Positions 17,771 through 26,397 are shown, numbered from the stretch's first letter. The stretch: DNA of 64,000 nt from Bog-473 sp963755375 (GCA_963755375.1 CAVWKG010000016.1:2666001-2730000), one strand, 5' to 3'. The notes: generated from the letters alone by a model not told the origin. Translations and numbers: made by a program.

Positions 17771-18172
17771 CTACTCGGCCCCCGCAACAGGCTGCAGCCA
17801 ATGATGCCTGAAGGGCGCATGCAGCTCAGCCGTGGGCACCGGGAAGTCAGAATCCGCGAAACTGCCGACCGCCACTACCAGGACAGGACGACCTCCGAAA
17901 GTCCAAAACACTGTTGATCCGCACGTCGGACAGAAGTGGTACTTGACCTCGTCACCATTGGATGTTCCTACCCCGTTGACTTCCAGCCCGTTGTAGATGT
18001 TCGTGTCGCCCGTGATCGTGACGCCCTGAGTAATTGGGAAGACAGCGCTTACTTGGAAGACACTTCCCGTTCGCTTCTGGCAGAAATCGCAGTGGCACGT
18101 CACTACGGCGACCGGTTCGTTCTCAACCGTGACTTGCACCCGCCCACAGGCGCATTCGGCGGTTCGAGGCAT
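17771..18172 (-). CDS. GFA/CENP-V family zinc protein
   Basis: A 133-residue member of the GFA (glutathione-dependent formaldehyde-activating) family. It keeps all the metal cysteines: CxC at 7 and 9, CHCDFC at 26, 28 and 31, and CPTC at 81 and 84. Family members bind two zinc ions. True S-hydroxymethylglutathione synthase activity is rare, and actinobacteria use mycothiol, so the real substrate is uncertain. It is a stand-alone gene on the reverse strand. Confidence 0.88.
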   Translation of the reverse strand: MPRTAECACGRVQVTVENEPVAVVTCHCDFCQKRTGSVFQVSAVFPITQGVTITGDTNIYNGLEVNGVGTSNGDEVKYHFCPTCGSTVFWTFGGRPVLVVAVGSFADSDFPVPTAELHAPFRHHWLQPVAGAE

Positions 18173-18218
18173 GGCTCAATTGTTCCCATAAATCTTCGCG
18201 GTTGGGCAACCCCCTAGC

Positions 18219-18247
18219 TGTCCCAGTACGCGTTCGTTACCCTGGGA
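18219..18247. repeat. Intergenic hairpin, motif family
   Basis: TGTCCCAGTACGCG begins a hairpin whose arms TCCCAG and CTGGGA are 15 bases apart. It lies upstream of the GFA gene and shares CCCAGTACGC with the copies near 17.23 and 1.63 kb. Confidence 0.45.
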
Positions 18248-18447
18248 GTCCTCGACAACCCGTGGCCAAGCTAGGCAAAACAGATGTAGCAACGGGGCAA
18301 GCCTCGCTCGCCGCTTCAGCCCATCACAGACATCGCCGACGCCCCATGAAATGTTGCTATCAGACTGCCCCCTAACGCTGCCGGGGGTGGGCACCGATCG
18401 GCACCGCTTCTGGAATCCGTCAACCCATAGTTCGCCTCGCCGCCCTG

Positions 18448-19182
18448 CTAGGTGTAACTGTTGGACTGCTTCGGACGGAATCGCGAGATGTATAGACCAA
18501 AGGCGATCAACCAAATCGTCACCGGGTACGCAGCGATCCGCTCCATCATTCCGCGACCAATGCCAAAGGACTTGTGCGAAGCGAAACACAACAATGCGGC
18601 CAGCGCCAGGCTGCTGAAGATCAGCATGGAGCGCCGCATGGACTCCGGCAGAGTGAGTACGCCCCCAAGCACGAGGATCGCGACGTTGCCAATCGCGATC
18701 GCGAGAAAAGCTCCAATGATGTGCATGGTCCGATACTCGTTCTCGGGAAAGAATCCGACGAGGATCGAACCGAGGCCTGCCAATGCCATCAAGCCGAATC
18801 CGAACATAGCGGCGCGTCGCTCGCGGGGGACTCTCTGGGTGAACTCGTGGTAAAGCAGAACCGAGCCGATCACCATGATCAAGCCGAGCAGGAGGAATCC
18901 GGCGTAGTCCATCAGCCACCAACGAGGTGAGCACATCCCCGGAGAGCCATAGCCACCGCAGCTGGTTTCGCCCAGATCGCTAATCGAGTTTGAGATCAAG
19001 CTGTAACTGGGGATAAACACCCAAGCCGCGATGATCTGAATCACGAAGTAAAGCGCTGAGGCCGTGAAGATGGCCGGCCCAAACGACGGATGGTTGTCGT
19101 GTAGTTCTCCTATCCATCTGACGATCTGATAGTTACTTTGGTACGGAATGTTCACAGAATCGCCTGGGTCTTTGCTTTCCAC
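18448..19182 (-). CDS. DUF998-family membrane protein
   Basis: About 244 residues from a GTG at 19182, with GAGGAGGG just upstream. Six hydrophobic helices can be drawn. The loop SNSISDLGETSCGG followed by WWLMDYAGFLLLGLIMVIG, and later GFFPENEYRTMHIIGAFLA, is the DUF998 signature. Function is unknown; some relatives are linked to lipid or sterol metabolism. An in-frame upstream extension exists but has no ribosome site. Confidence 0.75.
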   Translation of the reverse strand: MESKDPGDSVNIPYQSNYQIVRWIGELHDNHPSFGPAIFTASALYFVIQIIAAWVFIPSYSLISNSISDLGETSCGGYGSPGMCSPRWWLMDYAGFLLLGLIMVIGSVLLYHEFTQRVPRERRAAMFGFGLMALAGLGSILVGFFPENEYRTMHIIGAFLAIAIGNVAILVLGGVLTLPESMRRSMLIFSSLALAALLCFASHKSFGIGRGMMERIAAYPVTIWLIAFGLYISRFRPKQSNSYT

Positions 19183-19323
19183 CCACCCTCCTCGCCACTG
19201 GTCTCTGGTCGGACCCTCTTTAGCGCACTTGTCGGGACAACATCCGCCAGGACATTGCAGAGCCAAAGAGAGCTGGATCCTTCACGATCCGTCCCTCGAA
19301 GTCATGCTCTATCTCCGGACGAG

Positions 19324-19360
19324 GTGCCCCCGTACATTGCCGGGACTGGGACCGGGACAC
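19324..19360. repeat. Intergenic hairpin, motif family
   Basis: TGCCCCCGTACATTGCCGGGAC is followed by CGGGACAC. The ends pair imperfectly as GTGCCCCCG with CCGGGACAC. It sits 40-80 bases upstream of the kinase gene. Confidence 0.35.
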
Positions 19361-19402
19361 ATTCGTCTGCACGTAGCTCGCCGAGCTGCTGGACTAAGAA
19401 CC

Positions 19403-19882
19403 GTGAACGAGGCCCGATTGATTCTCACCTGCGGGTTGCCTGGAGCAGGTAAGACCGAACTGGCAAAGCGGCTCGCAGCGGTCCGGGGCGCGGTGCGCCT
19501 TACGAAGGACGAATGGCTTTGGGCCCTCGACTCCACTCCTTGGGACGAGCCGACCCGGGAGAAAATCGAACGCGAACTCTGGCGCCTTGCCCGGGAAATC
19601 CTGTGCCTCGGTGTGAGCGTCGTTCTCGACTTTGGGCTGTGGGCTCGAATCGAACGTGATGAGATGCGATCAGCAGCTCGCGATCTTGGCGTCAGCGTCG
19701 AACTCCACTACCTCGAGGTGGCTCCCGACGAGCTCTGGCGACGCATAGAGGCACGCAACACGGAGCCGCCCTGGGAGGGCCACCCGATCCGCCCAGCGGA
19801 CCTCGACGGGTGGCTGCGCGTCTTCCAGGCGCCCGATGCGGCCGAGTTGGCCTTGTTCGACTTCCCCCCAAACTCAAATTGA
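19403..19882 (+). CDS. P-loop ATP-binding kinase-like protein (AAA_33)
   Basis: A 159-residue protein with a Walker A motif, GLPGAGKT (residues 11-18), near the start; RLTKDEWLW and a Walker B-like VVLDFGLWARIERD follow. The ending RNTEPPWEGHPIRPADLDGW is shared with AAA_33 small-molecule kinases, which phosphorylate nucleosides, sugars or antibiotics such as chloramphenicol. The substrate is not deducible. The GTG at 19403 gives the normal N-terminus; longer readings only add unrelated sequence. Confidence 0.8.
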   Translation: MNEARLILTCGLPGAGKTELAKRLAAVRGAVRLTKDEWLWALDSTPWDEPTREKIERELWRLAREILCLGVSVVLDFGLWARIERDEMRSAARDLGVSVELHYLEVAPDELWRRIEARNTEPPWEGHPIRPADLDGWLRVFQAPDAAELALFDFPPNSN

Positions 19883-20081
19883 ACCGCCCACAAAGTGCCG
19901 ACACCGAGCAGCTCGGCCCCTATCGTGAGTGCCCCCATTCGCCAGCCCGGGGTCATTCCGGTGGCCGCTCGTCGATCTAGCGTTGGGGCCATGGCCCGCA
20001 AGGCTGGCCCGAGCGACGAGGACTACGACAGTGCCCGCCCGCCTCGGTCTGCTCGGTCTGACCGCAGGCGAGGACGCTGAA

Positions 20082-20495
20082 GTGGACTCCATCATGGAGC
20101 AGCTGGCCGCCTTGCACCCTCGCAACAACACCTTCCCGGCTGAGGTCCTGCTCGAGCTGGCCGCCGAGGCCATCGAGGAGTCCGGAGCGTCACCGGCCGA
20201 CCCGATCCAATACGAGGGGATGCGCGAGCGCCATCTCCCCGAGTACCACTTCCGTGGCAAGTCTCAGCAGCACAAGAGCCACTATGCCCTCATGGCTGCC
20301 GCCATGATCCGGGCCGGCGTCTATCCCGACCTCCTCGACGAGGCTTACGGGCGGGGCATCGACGACATGTGGACGTACGCCTTCTACGCCCTGGTTCTCT
20401 ACGGCCGCGTCGCCGCCGAGCGGACGGGACGACCGCTTGAGGACATCGCAACCGCACTCGCCGAGCGGCGGGGCCTCGACTTGGAGGACTCCTAA
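20082..20495 (+). CDS. Conserved hypothetical protein
   Basis: A 137-residue helical protein from the GTG at 20082 (AGGA eight bases upstream), with an ATG four codons later as alternative. Its most distinctive part reads LPEYHFRGKSQQHKSHYALM, then DDMWTYAFYALVLYGRVAAE. No family is recognised. The last four bases overlap the 3' end of the opposite-strand recombinase gene. Confidence 0.6.
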   Translation: MDSIMEQLAALHPRNNTFPAEVLLELAAEAIEESGASPADPIQYEGMRERHLPEYHFRGKSQQHKSHYALMAAAMIRAGVYPDLLDEAYGRGIDDMWTYAFYALVLYGRVAAERTGRPLEDIATALAERRGLDLEDS

Positions 20496-21427
20496 CCGCC
20501 GGCCACGAAGGCCACCACGACATAGGCGGCATGGCGATCGAAGTTCTCCCTTCGACGGTCGTAGATGGTTGTCGTCCTCGGATCTGCGTGACGCGCTGCG
20601 ATCTGGACGTCACGCAGAGGTACCCCCGCGTCGAGCGCCGCCATGATGAAAGCAGCTCGGAGCATGTGGGGATGGACGGTCGCGAGGCCGGCCCGCTTGC
20701 CGATGGAGCGGACCCAGCGATGTGCGGTGCGACGGTCGAGCCGCTGGCCATCATGGCGGTGCAGGATCGGCCCCTGGCATCGCTCGCCGAGAGCGAGGTC
20801 GATGGTCCGGGCCACCCTCGGAACTAGGGGGATCACCGCCGGCTTGTTGCCCTTCCCGATAATGAGCAGGGTTCGATGACCCCGGTCGAAACTCAGGTCT
20901 TCGGCGTTGGTGGCACAGGCCTCGCTCACCCGCAGCCCGTTGAGGCCCAGCAAAGCGGCAAGGGCGGCGTGGTCGGGGTCGTAGCGCTCGGCAGTGAAGA
21001 GGAACCGGCCGAGCGAGGCCACGTCCTTCGCTTGGGTAGACCTTGGGCCGGCGGGCGTACTGCGCCGGGTTCGATGGGATCCGGCCGTGGATGTGTGCAA
21101 AGCGATAGAAGCCGCAGATGGTCGACAGCCGCCGGTCGATGGTCGATGGTCGATGGTCGATGGTCGATGGTCGATGGTCGATGCAGCTAAGCCTCGCTCC
21201 TCCATGGCGCTGCGCCACAGCTCGATATGCGCCCGTTTTGCCTCGAGCACGGCGAGACCGACGTCGTCGCACCACTGGAAGAATGTGCGCAGGTCATAGC
21301 GGTAGGTCTCAAGGGTCCGACCGCTGTAGCGCGCCAGGTACGCCGCAGCGGCCATTTGGGCCTGGGCGAACGGATCGGCGTCACGAGCGCTTACCAGCGT
21401 TACTGAACTTGAGATCGGGGTCGGCAT
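20492..21427 (-). pseudogene. Tyrosine recombinase with scrambled centre (heptamer expansion)
   Basis: Open over 311 residues and with all catalytic residues present: Arg in NGLRVSEA, Lys in GKGNK, HMLR, ARHAD and Tyr in TTIYDR. A run of seven GGTCGAT units after LAAST throws the reading out of frame. The expected STICGFYRFAHIHGRIPSNP is still encoded, but in the next frame. A second change near 21035 restores the frame at LGRFLFTAER. Residues about 85-135 are therefore wrong and the arm-to-core linker is destroyed. Copy numbers of 2, 5 or 8 would keep the frame through the repeat. It is probably inactive. Confidence 0.75.
21134..21182. repeat. Seven tandem GGTCGAT heptamers inside recombinase gene
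   Basis: Seven perfect GGTCGAT units in a row. Two overlapping units would suffice for the normal protein sequence, so five units appear added (35 bases), shifting the frame. Heptamers change frame with every gain or loss, as in phase-variable genes. Confidence 0.9.
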
Positions 21428-21447
21428 CGCTTCCTACTTGTGTTGAG

Positions 21448-21465
21448 GAAGACAGCGAATACCTA
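21448..21465. repeat. 18-base direct repeat, copy 2
   Basis: Exact copy of 8494-8511, placed 21 bases upstream of the recombinase start. The position suits an attachment site of that recombinase. Confidence 0.5.
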
Positions 21466-21563
21466 TGTGGTAGTCAATGCCCAGGGCAACCCGAGCCGGG
21501 GGTCTGGGGCACTCAATACGAGCCTCACCATCTATTCTCGAACCTGTGCCGCCCATCACGTGG

Positions 21564-21906
21564 ATGGTCATGAGCCGCGATGTTTCGCACTCCATTCGAG
21601 TGGTTGATCAAGCGGTCGCGATTGCCGTAATGATCCTTGACGTCGACACCGGCCTTATTCGAGGCCTCTCGGTGGCGGAAGACGTCCCTGACGCACTTTC
21701 ACAGGCCGTTGAACGCGCACTGAACAAGCCGGCAGGTTCGCTCTCCCCTGGGTACCCTCAGCGAGTTCTGGCAGCTGTCGGTTTGGGTGAGTGCCGCTGA
21801 ACTCGGTCGTCAACCGGGTCTGAACCTCATTCCGCCCATCGATGAAATCGTGCCAGGCGGCGAAGCCGAGGAGATTTTCGACCTATTCGTTGATTCCATC
21901 TCGTAG
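21564..21906 (+). pseudogene. Frameshifted hypothetical protein (DUF7309/DUF6930-like)
   Basis: From an ATG at 21564 (MVMSRDVSHSIRVVDQ) the first frame reads VMILDVDTGLIRGLSVAED ... RVLAAVGLGECR and stops. One base over, the sequence continues SAAELGRQPGLNLIPPIDE to a stop at 21906. The layout, a short beta-hairpin about a cofactor-like statement then 'PxRVLAA..L', resembles the N-terminal part of DUF7309/DUF6930 proteins; I am not sure of the family. A single base change near 21780 explains it. Confidence 0.45.
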
Positions 21907-22172
21907 CTTCGCCTCCTGGCAGGCCCGCTCGGATGACCTGGACGATTAGACGTCACCGTCCCGGCGACGCTCCTATCACTTGTCAACCCCTCTTCGGGGT
22001 TCGGGAGTTGAAACAGCGGACAGAACATTGATGAGTCACCCGAGTCGAGGACAGGCTCTTATTTAGTCACGCGGTTTCGAGATGGTGGCCCGAGCTGAGG
22101 TCGGCGAATCGCTGGAAAGTCAGCCCCGAGGGACGACAGAACGGGGGAAAGCCAGACCCTGAGCTCGGGGAT

Positions 22173-22345
22173 CTAGGCGCGAGGCAAGTAGCGATAGACC
22201 TCGCGGGCGACGTAGCGCTTCAAGATGCGGATGACCTCGTGGGTGGTCTTGCCCTCCTTGACGCGGCGTTCGAAGTAGAGCTGTGTCTCGGGATCGTGGG
22301 CGATGCGCACCATGACGATGCGCCACAGCGCACTGTTGGCCTGCC
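22173..22345 (-). pseudogene. IS110-family transposase C-terminal remnant
   Basis: The last 50 or so residues of an IS110 transposase are readable: NSALWRIVMVRIAHDPETQL, then EGKTTHEVIRILKRYVAREV and a stop at 22173. This is the end of the transposase_20 domain. Everything before it is missing or scrambled, so the element is dead. Confidence 0.75.
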
Positions 22346-22544
22346 TTGAGGGCTGCGTCCCAACCCACCCGAGACATTTCACAATGGAGTTGGCCGGCCG
22401 TCCAACGGCCGGCATAGATGCGCCTTGAAGCGCGTTCAATGAGGCGGATCGAAACGAGCGAGATTGGTCAACATGAACGGCGAGGACCTTCTCCGCCCGG
22501 CCGAGGCGGCGGCGTTGCCGCCGTCCGAGGGGAAGGGCGGTTTA

Positions 22545-22626
22545 AAGCAGTACAGAAGAACGCGGACATTTGGAGTCTGATCTGGAAGCAGTACAGAAGA
22601 ACGCGGACATTTGGAGTCTGATCTGG
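22545..22626. repeat. Tandem duplication of a 41-bp unit
   Basis: The 41 bases at 22545-22585 are repeated without change at 22586-22626. The identity shows a recent duplication in an otherwise decayed region. Confidence 0.9.
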
Positions 22627-22913
22627 GGAAAGGTCTCACCCTGTTTTCTGTTCGGTGTTGCTCGCACTGTCTCTCTGTTCATCGATGTTGCTCGCTGTGT
22701 CTTCCGCTCCAATGCCTCCATGTCTCTCCCTTGTCGTCGACCCCTCAACGCTCCTGCGCATCCCATCTCTGCGTGGGATCTCTCGTGAGAGTGCGTCGTC
22801 TCTCTTCCACAAGTTGTCGTTTCTGCTGAGGGACGTCATCGGACTCGGATTTTCACAAGCCTCTGAGCTGGATGTTGTTCGGTTTTGCATTTTCCAGCGG
22901 CTCTTATAGGTAG

Positions 22914-22930
22914 GGAAGGAATTTCCTTCC
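22914..22930. promoter_or_regulatory. 17-bp palindrome before excisionase-like gene
   Basis: GGAAGGAA-T-TTCCTTCC, perfect 8-base arms around a single T, ends 18 bases before the ATG at 22949. Likely an operator for the island's excisionase/integrase operon. Confidence 0.45.
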
Positions 22931-22948
22931 GAACTCGGGGGAACCGCT

Positions 22949-23227
22949 ATGGATGCATCGATACCGGAGTCGGAGGCCCGCGCCAACGCCGCGGAACCGC
23001 TTCTGGTGACCGCCGAGCAGGCCGCGACATCGCTCTCCATTTGCCGCACAAAGGTCTACGAGTTGCTGCGCAACGGCGAGCTCGAGTCCGTGCAGATTGG
23101 AACGACTCGCCGTATCCCGGCTGCAGCGTTGGCCGAGTACGTCGAGCGACTCCGAGCTGGACAAACAGTTCCAACGGATGCGTGGCCGCTGCATCAGACC
23201 ATTCTCCGGCGGGGACGGAACGACTGA
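22949..23227 (+). CDS. Excisionase-like MerR-type helix-turn-helix protein
   Basis: A 92-residue DNA-binding protein. Residues 17-70 read VTAEQAATSLSICRTKVYEL and then a wing with QIGTTRRIPAAALAEYVERL, the pattern of excisionase-family (HTH_17) proteins. It starts at an ATG with GGGGGAA upstream and lies 24 bases before the integrase gene. It would direct excision of the island if the integrase were active. Its own frame is intact. Confidence 0.8.
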   Translation: MDASIPESEARANAAEPLLVTAEQAATSLSICRTKVYELLRNGELESVQIGTTRRIPAAALAEYVERLRAGQTVPTDAWPLHQTILRRGRND

Positions 23228-23251
23228 GACAACGAACTGGGAGACTTGGAC

Positions 23252-24562
23252 ATGGCCACGGGACGCCGAGGGAAAGGCGAGGGATCGATCTACCGCCGGC
23301 GCTACGGCCAGTAGGTCGGAAGTGTGGACCTCGGACTCCAGGGTGGCAGACGCCGTCGAAAGTCCGTCTACGGCAAGACCCAAAAGGAAGTTCGAGACAA
23401 GTTGCGGGCGCTGCAACGAACCGTTGACGCTGGGTCGCTCCCGCCCCCGGCAAACCTGACCGTCGCCCGCTACCTCGAGGACTGGCTCGTTCGGTTCCTC
23501 CCTGGGACTGTGAGCCCGCGCACTGAAGTCATCTACCGCAATGCCATCTATCGGTACGTGGTGCCGACCGTCGGCTCCGTCAAGCTGCACCAGCTCTCCC
23601 CCGCCCACGTGAGCGAAATGCTGGTGACTCTGGAAGCGCAGGGCTATGCCCCCGAGACGCGTCGCATTGCTCGGGCTGTTCTGCGGCGGGCCCTTCGCCG
23701 GGCCGAATAGGAGGGATTTCCTGACCCGCAACGTGGCTGCGATCGCCGACGGGGTGAAGATCCCACGGCGTGAGGGCAGGACGCTGACGCCCGAGCAAGC
23801 CCAAGCGTTTCTACGCGAGGTGAAGGATGACCGCCTCGAGGCCGCCTACGTGGTGGCCCTCGCCCTCGGGCTACGAAGAGGTGAGTTGCTCGGGATCTCC
23901 TGGGACGACTTGAACTTGACGGCCGCATGCCGCTCGTCCGAATCCGCCGGCAATTGCTGCGCCACAGCGGGCAAGGCGTCCTCCTGGCCGACCTCAAGAC
24001 GGCCGGCAGCCGTCGCACGTTGCACTTGTCCCAGCCACTCGTCGACCTCCTGCGGGTCCATCGGGCCCGTCAGAACGCGGAGGAGCAGGCAGCTCGCATC
24101 TGGCGCAACCCAGCCAACTTGGTGTTCACGTCCACCATCGGACCCCGCTCGACCCCGAGGCCTTCGGTCGTACGGTGCCGAGGATCTGCAAGCGGGCCGG
24201 CCTGGGGCACTGGAGCATCCACGAGTTGCGCCATTCGTGCGCCTCACCTCCTCCTGGCCATGGGCGTGCCGCTCGAGGTCGTTTCCGACACGCTGGGGCA
24301 CGCATCCATCCGAGTGACGATGGACGTCTACGGCCACCTGCTGGCGCCCTCACGAATGCTCGCAGCAGAGGCGATGCGCCGGGCCCTATGGATCGACGAG
24401 TTGCCCGACTTCGCCCCATTGGCTACAGAACTGGCTACAAACCGAGCTAAGGACGATCCCGGCAACGGCGTGATCTGGGATTCAGTGGGCTTCAGTGGGC
24501 CGCCCGGGTCTCGATCCCGGCACCTTGGGATTAAAAGTCCCCTGCTCTTCCGGATGAGCTAG
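23252..24562 (+). pseudogene. Island integrase (tyrosine recombinase), multiply disrupted
   Basis: The gene begins ATGRRGKGEGSIYRRRYGQ-like at 23252 and is hit by an in-frame TAG 20 codons in (probably a Trp codon before the change). A second TAG lies near 23708 with a base gained just after, and further frame changes follow near 23920 and 24150-24250. All parts of an approximately 400-residue phage-type integrase can still be read: LTVARYLEDW, ALGLRRGELLGISWDD, HELRHSCAS and GHASIRVTMDVYGH. The last frame runs into the tRNA-Lys gene, where it stops. The island cannot now excise by itself. Confidence 0.88.
24490..24531. repeat. Attachment-site copy at tRNA-Lys (island right end)
   Basis: The second copy of the 42-base sequence at 13866-13907, inside and just past the tRNA-Lys 3' half. 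Together the two delimit a 10.6-kb island with the integrase beside the intact tRNA, the standard arrangement. Confidence 0.85.
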
Positions 24563-24568
24563 CGGCCC
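24496..24568 (-). tRNA. tRNA-Lys (anticodon TTT)
   Basis: Read on the reverse strand from 24568. The acceptor arm GGGCCGC pairs with GCGGCCC at the other end. The D-arm is GCTC...GAGC, the anticodon loop CTTTTAA gives anticodon TTT, and the T-arm is CCGGG-ATCGAGA-CCCGG. Position 73 is A and CCA is not encoded. One G-A mismatch closes the anticodon stem. Its 3' half is the island attachment site. Confidence 0.92.
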
Positions 24569-24617
24569 GCGACTGCAAGATAACTGACGAACGGCCTACG
24601 TCCGGGCGGATCGGTCC

Positions 24618-25442
24618 TCAGGCGATGGCTGTCAGCATCGGCACGACCGGCCCCCATATCGATTCCAGCCACTGCGACGGCTCAGGACCGGTCGCACGGA
24701 TCTCGATCGCCTGGACGCCCGCGCCATGAAGCGCCTCGGCTTCACGCACGATGGCGTCTGGTCCGGCGTCGTCCTCCAGCCCGTCAGCGCCGTTACCTCG
24801 ACCTCCGCAAAGTCACGGCCGATGGTGTCACACTGACGCCGCAACACATCGACCTTGTGGGTGACGGTCTCCACGTCCCCGATGATGTTGCAGGCGTCGG
24901 CGTAGGCAGCCACGAGGCGCCGAGTCTTGCGTTCGCCACCACCACCGACGAGCACCCGCGGCCTGGGCGAGCTGACCGGCTGGGGCGAGCACAGGGTCTC
25001 GGCCAGTTGGTAGTGCGTTCCCGTGTACGGCCCGTTGTCGTCGCTCCACATCTGGAAGCAGATCTGCAGCGTCTCCTCGAGCCGCTCGTAGCGCTCACGC
25101 AACGGTGGGAACGGAACACCCAGCCCCCGATGCTCCCGCTCGTACCACGCGGCCCCCAATCCGAGCTCGGCCCGACCTCGGGACAGGACGTCGAGCGTGG
25201 TGACCGTCTTGGCCAGGAGCCCGGGGGGCGGTAGGTCACGCCGCCCACCAGGAGCCGAAATCGCAGTTGCCCCGTCTTGGCGGCGGCGAAGGACAGTGCT
25301 GTGTATCCCTCGAGCATCGGCTCTTCGGCAGGCCAGAGCATCTCCATCTGGAACCAGTGGTCCATCACTGACAGTGTGCGCACGCCGATTGTCTCTGCCG
25401 TCCGGGCCAGGTGAAGCGGGGCACATGGATGTCCACCTGCAT
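24618..25442 (-). pseudogene. Decayed LLM-class F420-dependent oxidoreductase
   Basis: A GGAGG site precedes the ATG at 25442 (MQVDIHVPRFTW). The protein can then be followed through several frames: VRTLSVMDHWFQMEMLWPAE, then VTTLDVLSRGRAELGLGAAW, VLVGGGGERKTRRLVAAYAD and an end near WGPVVPMLTAIA. At least three frameshifts break it. The intact relative at 39412-40350 keeps the same blocks (DVISAGRAILGIGAAWY, ILVGGGGEKRTLRLVARYAD). This copy makes no enzyme. Confidence 0.85.
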
Positions 25443-25582
25443 GTCGTCCTCCAGTCGCTCGTCTCGAGGGTACCCATGGTCTAGCCGTCAGTCGGGTCGG
25501 TGTGGGCCTGATCGAGGTCGGACGGCGGTCGGAACCGCCATGGTCCACGTCCGACAACCGCCGCTGACCGTAGGCTGCTCTT

Positions 25583-26344
25583 ATGCATTCGACGGGGTTT
25601 CGACGCTCAGCCGCGCTGGTTCTCGCTATCAGCGCGACGCCGATCATGCTCGGCGTCCTGTCGGGAAACGCCGCCGCGCAGGACACGACCACGACGGCGG
25701 CACCCGTCACGACAACCACGGTGGCGCCGACGACCACATCAACGGTGCCCCCGACGACCGCGCCCACGACGACGACACTTCCAGCGACCACGACGACACG
25801 AGCCCGCCCGACCACAACCACGTCCCACCCCACGACCACGACCACGACGGTCGCCAAGACGACTTCAAGCTCCAAGACATGGGGATGGGTGCTCCTGGCC
25901 GTGGTCATCGCCCTTGCGGCGGTCCTCGTCGGCCTTCTGATCGCCCGCACCAGGCGGCAGGGGCGTGAGATGGACTGGGAACGCTCGGTGCGGCCCGCCG
26001 TGACCGCCGCCGAACTGGCGAGAGAGCTTGTCCTATCGCAATCGGATACCGACGAGGCGCAGCGTCGAGCCAACGTCGCGGTGCAGGTCGACGACGCCGT
26101 GGACGGTCTGGAACGCGCTGCCGAAGCGGCGCCCGATGCGGAAAACCGGGCGCTCTGCATGCGCTGTGCGGACAGCTTGCGCGGCCTCGCATTCGCCGTG
26201 GAGGCGGACCACCTGCTGCGTTCCGGCGGTGCGACCCCAACCGGGGAGCAGTTGGCCTCTGCCGACGCGGCTCGACGGAACCGCTCGGCCGAACTGAATG
26301 CCGCGCTTGAAGACCTCAAGCTGGCGATCGCGCCCAAGAGGTAG
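25583..26344 (+). CDS. Exported membrane-anchored protein with Thr/Pro-rich stalk
   Basis: A 253-residue protein. Residues 1-32 are a signal peptide ending NAAAQD. Residues 33-95 are a stalk of Thr repeats with Pro and Ala, likely O-glycosylated. Residues 98-120 (WVLLAVVIALAAVLVGLLIA) span the membrane. The C-terminal 130 residues are helical and cytoplasmic, with no known domain. Such stalk proteins are common in actinobacterial envelopes. It lies intact between two pseudogenes, which makes it notable. Confidence 0.75.
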   Translation: MHSTGFRRSAALVLAISATPIMLGVLSGNAAAQDTTTTAAPVTTTTVAPTTTSTVPPTTAPTTTTLPATTTTRARPTTTTSHPTTTTTTVAKTTSSSKTWGWVLLAVVIALAAVLVGLLIARTRRQGREMDWERSVRPAVTAAELARELVLSQSDTDEAQRRANVAVQVDDAVDGLERAAEAAPDAENRALCMRCADSLRGLAFAVEADHLLRSGGATPTGEQLASADAARRNRSAELNAALEDLKLAIAPKR

Positions 26345-26397
26345 CCCTCCCCGTCGCCGTGGCCACTGTCCGCGGACGACGGAGATCCGACGAATAA

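Larger units (their letters stand above)
22346..22948. other. Gene-free stretch upstream of excisionase-like gene
   Basis: About 600 bases. It contains the 41-base tandem duplication at 22545, then a T-rich, lower-GC segment (22640-22910) unlike the rest of the window, and a 17-base palindrome at 22914. No protein remnant is seen in the T-rich part. Confidence 0.4.

Noticed and set aside
18028..18045. Third copy of the GAAGACAGCGAATACCTA repeat
   Set aside because: Only about ten bases match and they lie inside the GFA coding sequence; chance.
20492..21427. Integron integrase
   Set aside because: The catalytic domain is Xer/phage-like and shows no clear extra helix of IntI enzymes; nearby hairpins lack the attC core.
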